A stretch of DNA of 14,839 nucleotides from Streptococcaceae bacterium. Lineage in GTDB: Bacteria > Bacillota > Bacilli > Lactobacillales > Streptococcaceae. Positions 14,813 through 14,839 of the stretch are shown piece by piece. Below the pieces are notes generated by a model. The model made no database searches. It was given only the letters and a program-made list of their open reading frames with translations, and was not told where the DNA came from. A program made the position numbers and the translations under genes. The DNA is taken from assembly GCA_009779335.1 (NCBI GenBank), contig WREM01000008.1, positions 1 to 14,839 on the forward strand, in the 5' to 3' direction. Position 1 is the stretch's first letter. Each line of letters starts with the position of its first letter.

Positions 14813-14839
14813 TTAATTATTTTCAGATTTACGAAGAAA
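14813..14839 (-). CDS. ftsZ: C-terminal end of FtsZ (partial)
   Basis: The last 27 bases read, on the minus strand, FLRKSENN followed by TAA (14815-14813). FLR or FFR with a short basic or polar end is the terminus of the FtsZ C-terminal peptide (DTPxFLR...), and ftsZ is the expected neighbour upstream of yggS and sepF. Only eight codons are visible, so the call rests mainly on context. Confidence 0.55.
   Translation of the reverse strand, partial: FLRKSENN

Overview
The window is a conserved chromosomal region of a low-GC Gram-positive coccus of the family Streptococcaceae, most probably a Lactococcus-like species. The best clue is EF-Tu: at 395 residues it has the shorter lactococcal form rather than the slightly longer streptococcal one, which carries an insertion ahead of the SIDAAPEERERG motif. 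The division cluster (ftsZ tail, yggS, sepF, yggT, divIVA, then ileS) and the prs2-iscS-DUF1831 cassette are also typical of streptococci and lactococci. The genus call rests on remembered sequences, not on a search. There are no mobile elements, CRISPR arrays, rRNA or tRNA genes, and no stretch above 300 bases lacks a gene.

Layout. Bases 1-4616 are on the minus strand: a lipoprotein gene with its own strong promoter and terminator, then cysS-mrnC-DUF1033, then mnmG from its own promoter and running off the left edge. A divergent intergenic region (4617-4785) separates the lipoprotein gene from the plus-strand cassette prs2-iscS-DUF1831 (4786-7223). A bidirectional terminator separates this cassette from a small membrane protein gene on the minus strand. 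Next comes tuf (minus), with a textbook promoter and its own terminator. Two very small plus-strand genes (52 and 38 aa, 9080-9378) follow, and they share a bidirectional C(UUCG)G-loop terminator with ileS. Bases 9409-14839 are on the minus strand: ftsZ (last residues only), yggS, sepF, yggT, divIVA, then a T-box leader and ileS.

How the genes fit together. The window is dominated by translation and cell division. Translation and RNA functions are CysRS, IleRS, EF-Tu, Mini-RNase III (23S rRNA maturation) and MnmG (U34 modification of tRNA). IscS is a likely sulfur donor for 2-thiolation of the same U34 base. The division genes code for the FtsZ anchor SepF, the YlmG-type membrane protein and the polar/septal scaffold DivIVA. 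ileS follows the division cluster but has an Ile-responsive T-box leader.

What stands out. (i) A palindrome like a Rex (NADH/NAD+ sensor) operator lies on the -10 box of the lipoprotein promoter. (ii) The PRPP-synthase paralogue has lost the catalytic-loop KRR signature. (iii) The ileS T-box appears to have a very short Stem I. (iv) ylmH is absent from its usual place before divIVA. (v) There is a pair of uncharacterised miniproteins. No wholly new multi-gene system is evident.
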